NCBI GenBank assembly: GCA_046704445.1
Contig: JBJKRW010000099.1
Location: 1-6,902, forward strand
Reading direction: 5' to 3'
Origin: JBJKRW01 sp046704445
Lineage (GTDB): Bacteria; Patescibacteriota; Microgenomatia; UBA1406; GWC2-37-13
Length of the DNA: 6,902 nucleotides
Part shown: piece by piece, positions 6,692 to 6,902 of the stretch
Position numbering within the stretch: the stretch's first letter is position 1
Layout: the number at the start of each line of letters is the position of its first letter
The notes under the pieces: model-generated
The model's database searches: none
Told to the model about the DNA's origin: nothing
The model's input: the letters and a program-made list of their open reading frames with translations, nothing else
Translations under genes and position numbers: made by a program

Positions 6692-6697
6692 ATTATA
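6692..6697 (-). promoter_or_regulatory. Putative -10 box (TATAAT) for the stand-alone nuclease
   Basis: A perfect TATAAT on the minus strand lies 5 bases (AAGGT) before the ATG at 6686, so transcription would begin at or within a base of the start codon. The AAGG in the gap is too close to the ATG to act as a normal Shine-Dalgarno. The box overlaps an 11-bp inverted repeat (TATACCGTATA, 6694-6704, plus strand). No good -35 was found at standard spacing. Confidence 0.5.
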
Positions 6698-6729
6698 CCG
6701 TATATACAAGTAAAGACGAATGGAGCGAT

Positions 6730-6902
6730 TCAAAATCCCAACCGTTCCTTTACAAACACTATCCGTATCCTGCCTTCACGGAATTCTTTTTTGATTATCA
6801 AAAGCTTATTTACCTCGCTGCCGAATCCGTACGCTTTTCTTGCGCGCTCGTCCTCCTTGGGTAATACATATTCATAAATCCGTTTCATTGCATCATCCAG
6901 CG
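6730..6902 (-). CDS. Unrecognised protein, C-terminal 56 residues (5' partial)
   Basis: On the minus strand a frame enters from the right edge and runs 56 codons to TGA at 6730-6732. The protein segment is strongly charged and looks like genuine coding sequence: LDDAMKRIYEYVLP, then KEDERARKAYGFGSEVNKLL, then a K/E/R-rich strand-like stretch ending FVKERLGF. I do not recognise the family; the visible part suggests an amphipathic helix followed by a basic beta-rich tail. Its start lies outside the window. It sits 43 bases upstream of the stand-alone nuclease on the same strand and may form an operon with it, although the nuclease has its own candidate -10 box in the gap. Confidence 0.65.
   Translation of the reverse strand, partial: LDDAMKRIYEYVLPKEDERARKAYGFGSEVNKLLIIKKEFREGRIRIVFVKERLGF

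Overview
The window is a compact, moderately AT-rich bacterial segment carrying seven protein genes, two of them cut by the window edges. TAA, TAG and TGA are all used as stops, so the standard bacterial code applies and a TGA-recoded lineage is excluded. Three things suggest a Patescibacteria/CPR-type bacterium, perhaps Microgenomates-like: very tight gene packing, several start codons sitting directly behind a -10 box with no Shine-Dalgarno sequence, and the gene mix (helicase-nuclease fusion, stand-alone RecB-like nuclease, membrane glycosyltransferases, tiny DNA-binding regulators). That placement is an inference and is not proven by any marker gene here.

Layout. Bases 1-2336 (+) hold the C-terminal part of a UvrD/PcrA-type DNA helicase fused to a PD-(D/E)XK nuclease with an Fe-S cysteine set. 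Converging on it with a 29-base overlap is a 67-aa helix-turn-helix protein resembling sigma-70 region 4 (2308-2511, -). Upstream of that, on the same strand, is an 84-aa ArsR-like winged-helix regulator with two CxxC pairs (2572-2826, -). A 76-base divergent intergenic region separates it from a polytopic family 2 glycosyltransferase (2903-4381, +). After a 127-base gap comes a GT-C-type, PMT/ArnT-like membrane glycosyltransferase (4509-5813, +). Only 3 bases further on, and converging, is a stand-alone PD-(D/E)XK nuclease (5817-6686, -). It is preceded on the same strand by the last 56 codons of an unrecognised gene (6730-6902, -).

How the genes may work together. The two glycosyltransferases probably belong to cell-surface glycan assembly, one using nucleotide-sugar on the cytoplasmic side and the other probably polyprenyl-phosphate-sugar on the outer side. 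The ArsR-like regulator, divergent from them, is a candidate controller, though this is only inferred from position. The helicase-nuclease and the stand-alone nuclease share the same nuclease fold and may both serve recombinational repair or defence against foreign DNA, but they lie in separate transcription units. No CRISPR array, cas operon, transposase, tRNA or rRNA was seen, and no gene-free stretch exceeds 300 bases. I see no convincing new multi-gene system. The points most worth checking are the leaderless-start pattern, the inverted cysteine spacing in the stand-alone nuclease, the double-CxxC mini-regulator, and the sigma-4-like protein with a palindrome in its promoter.
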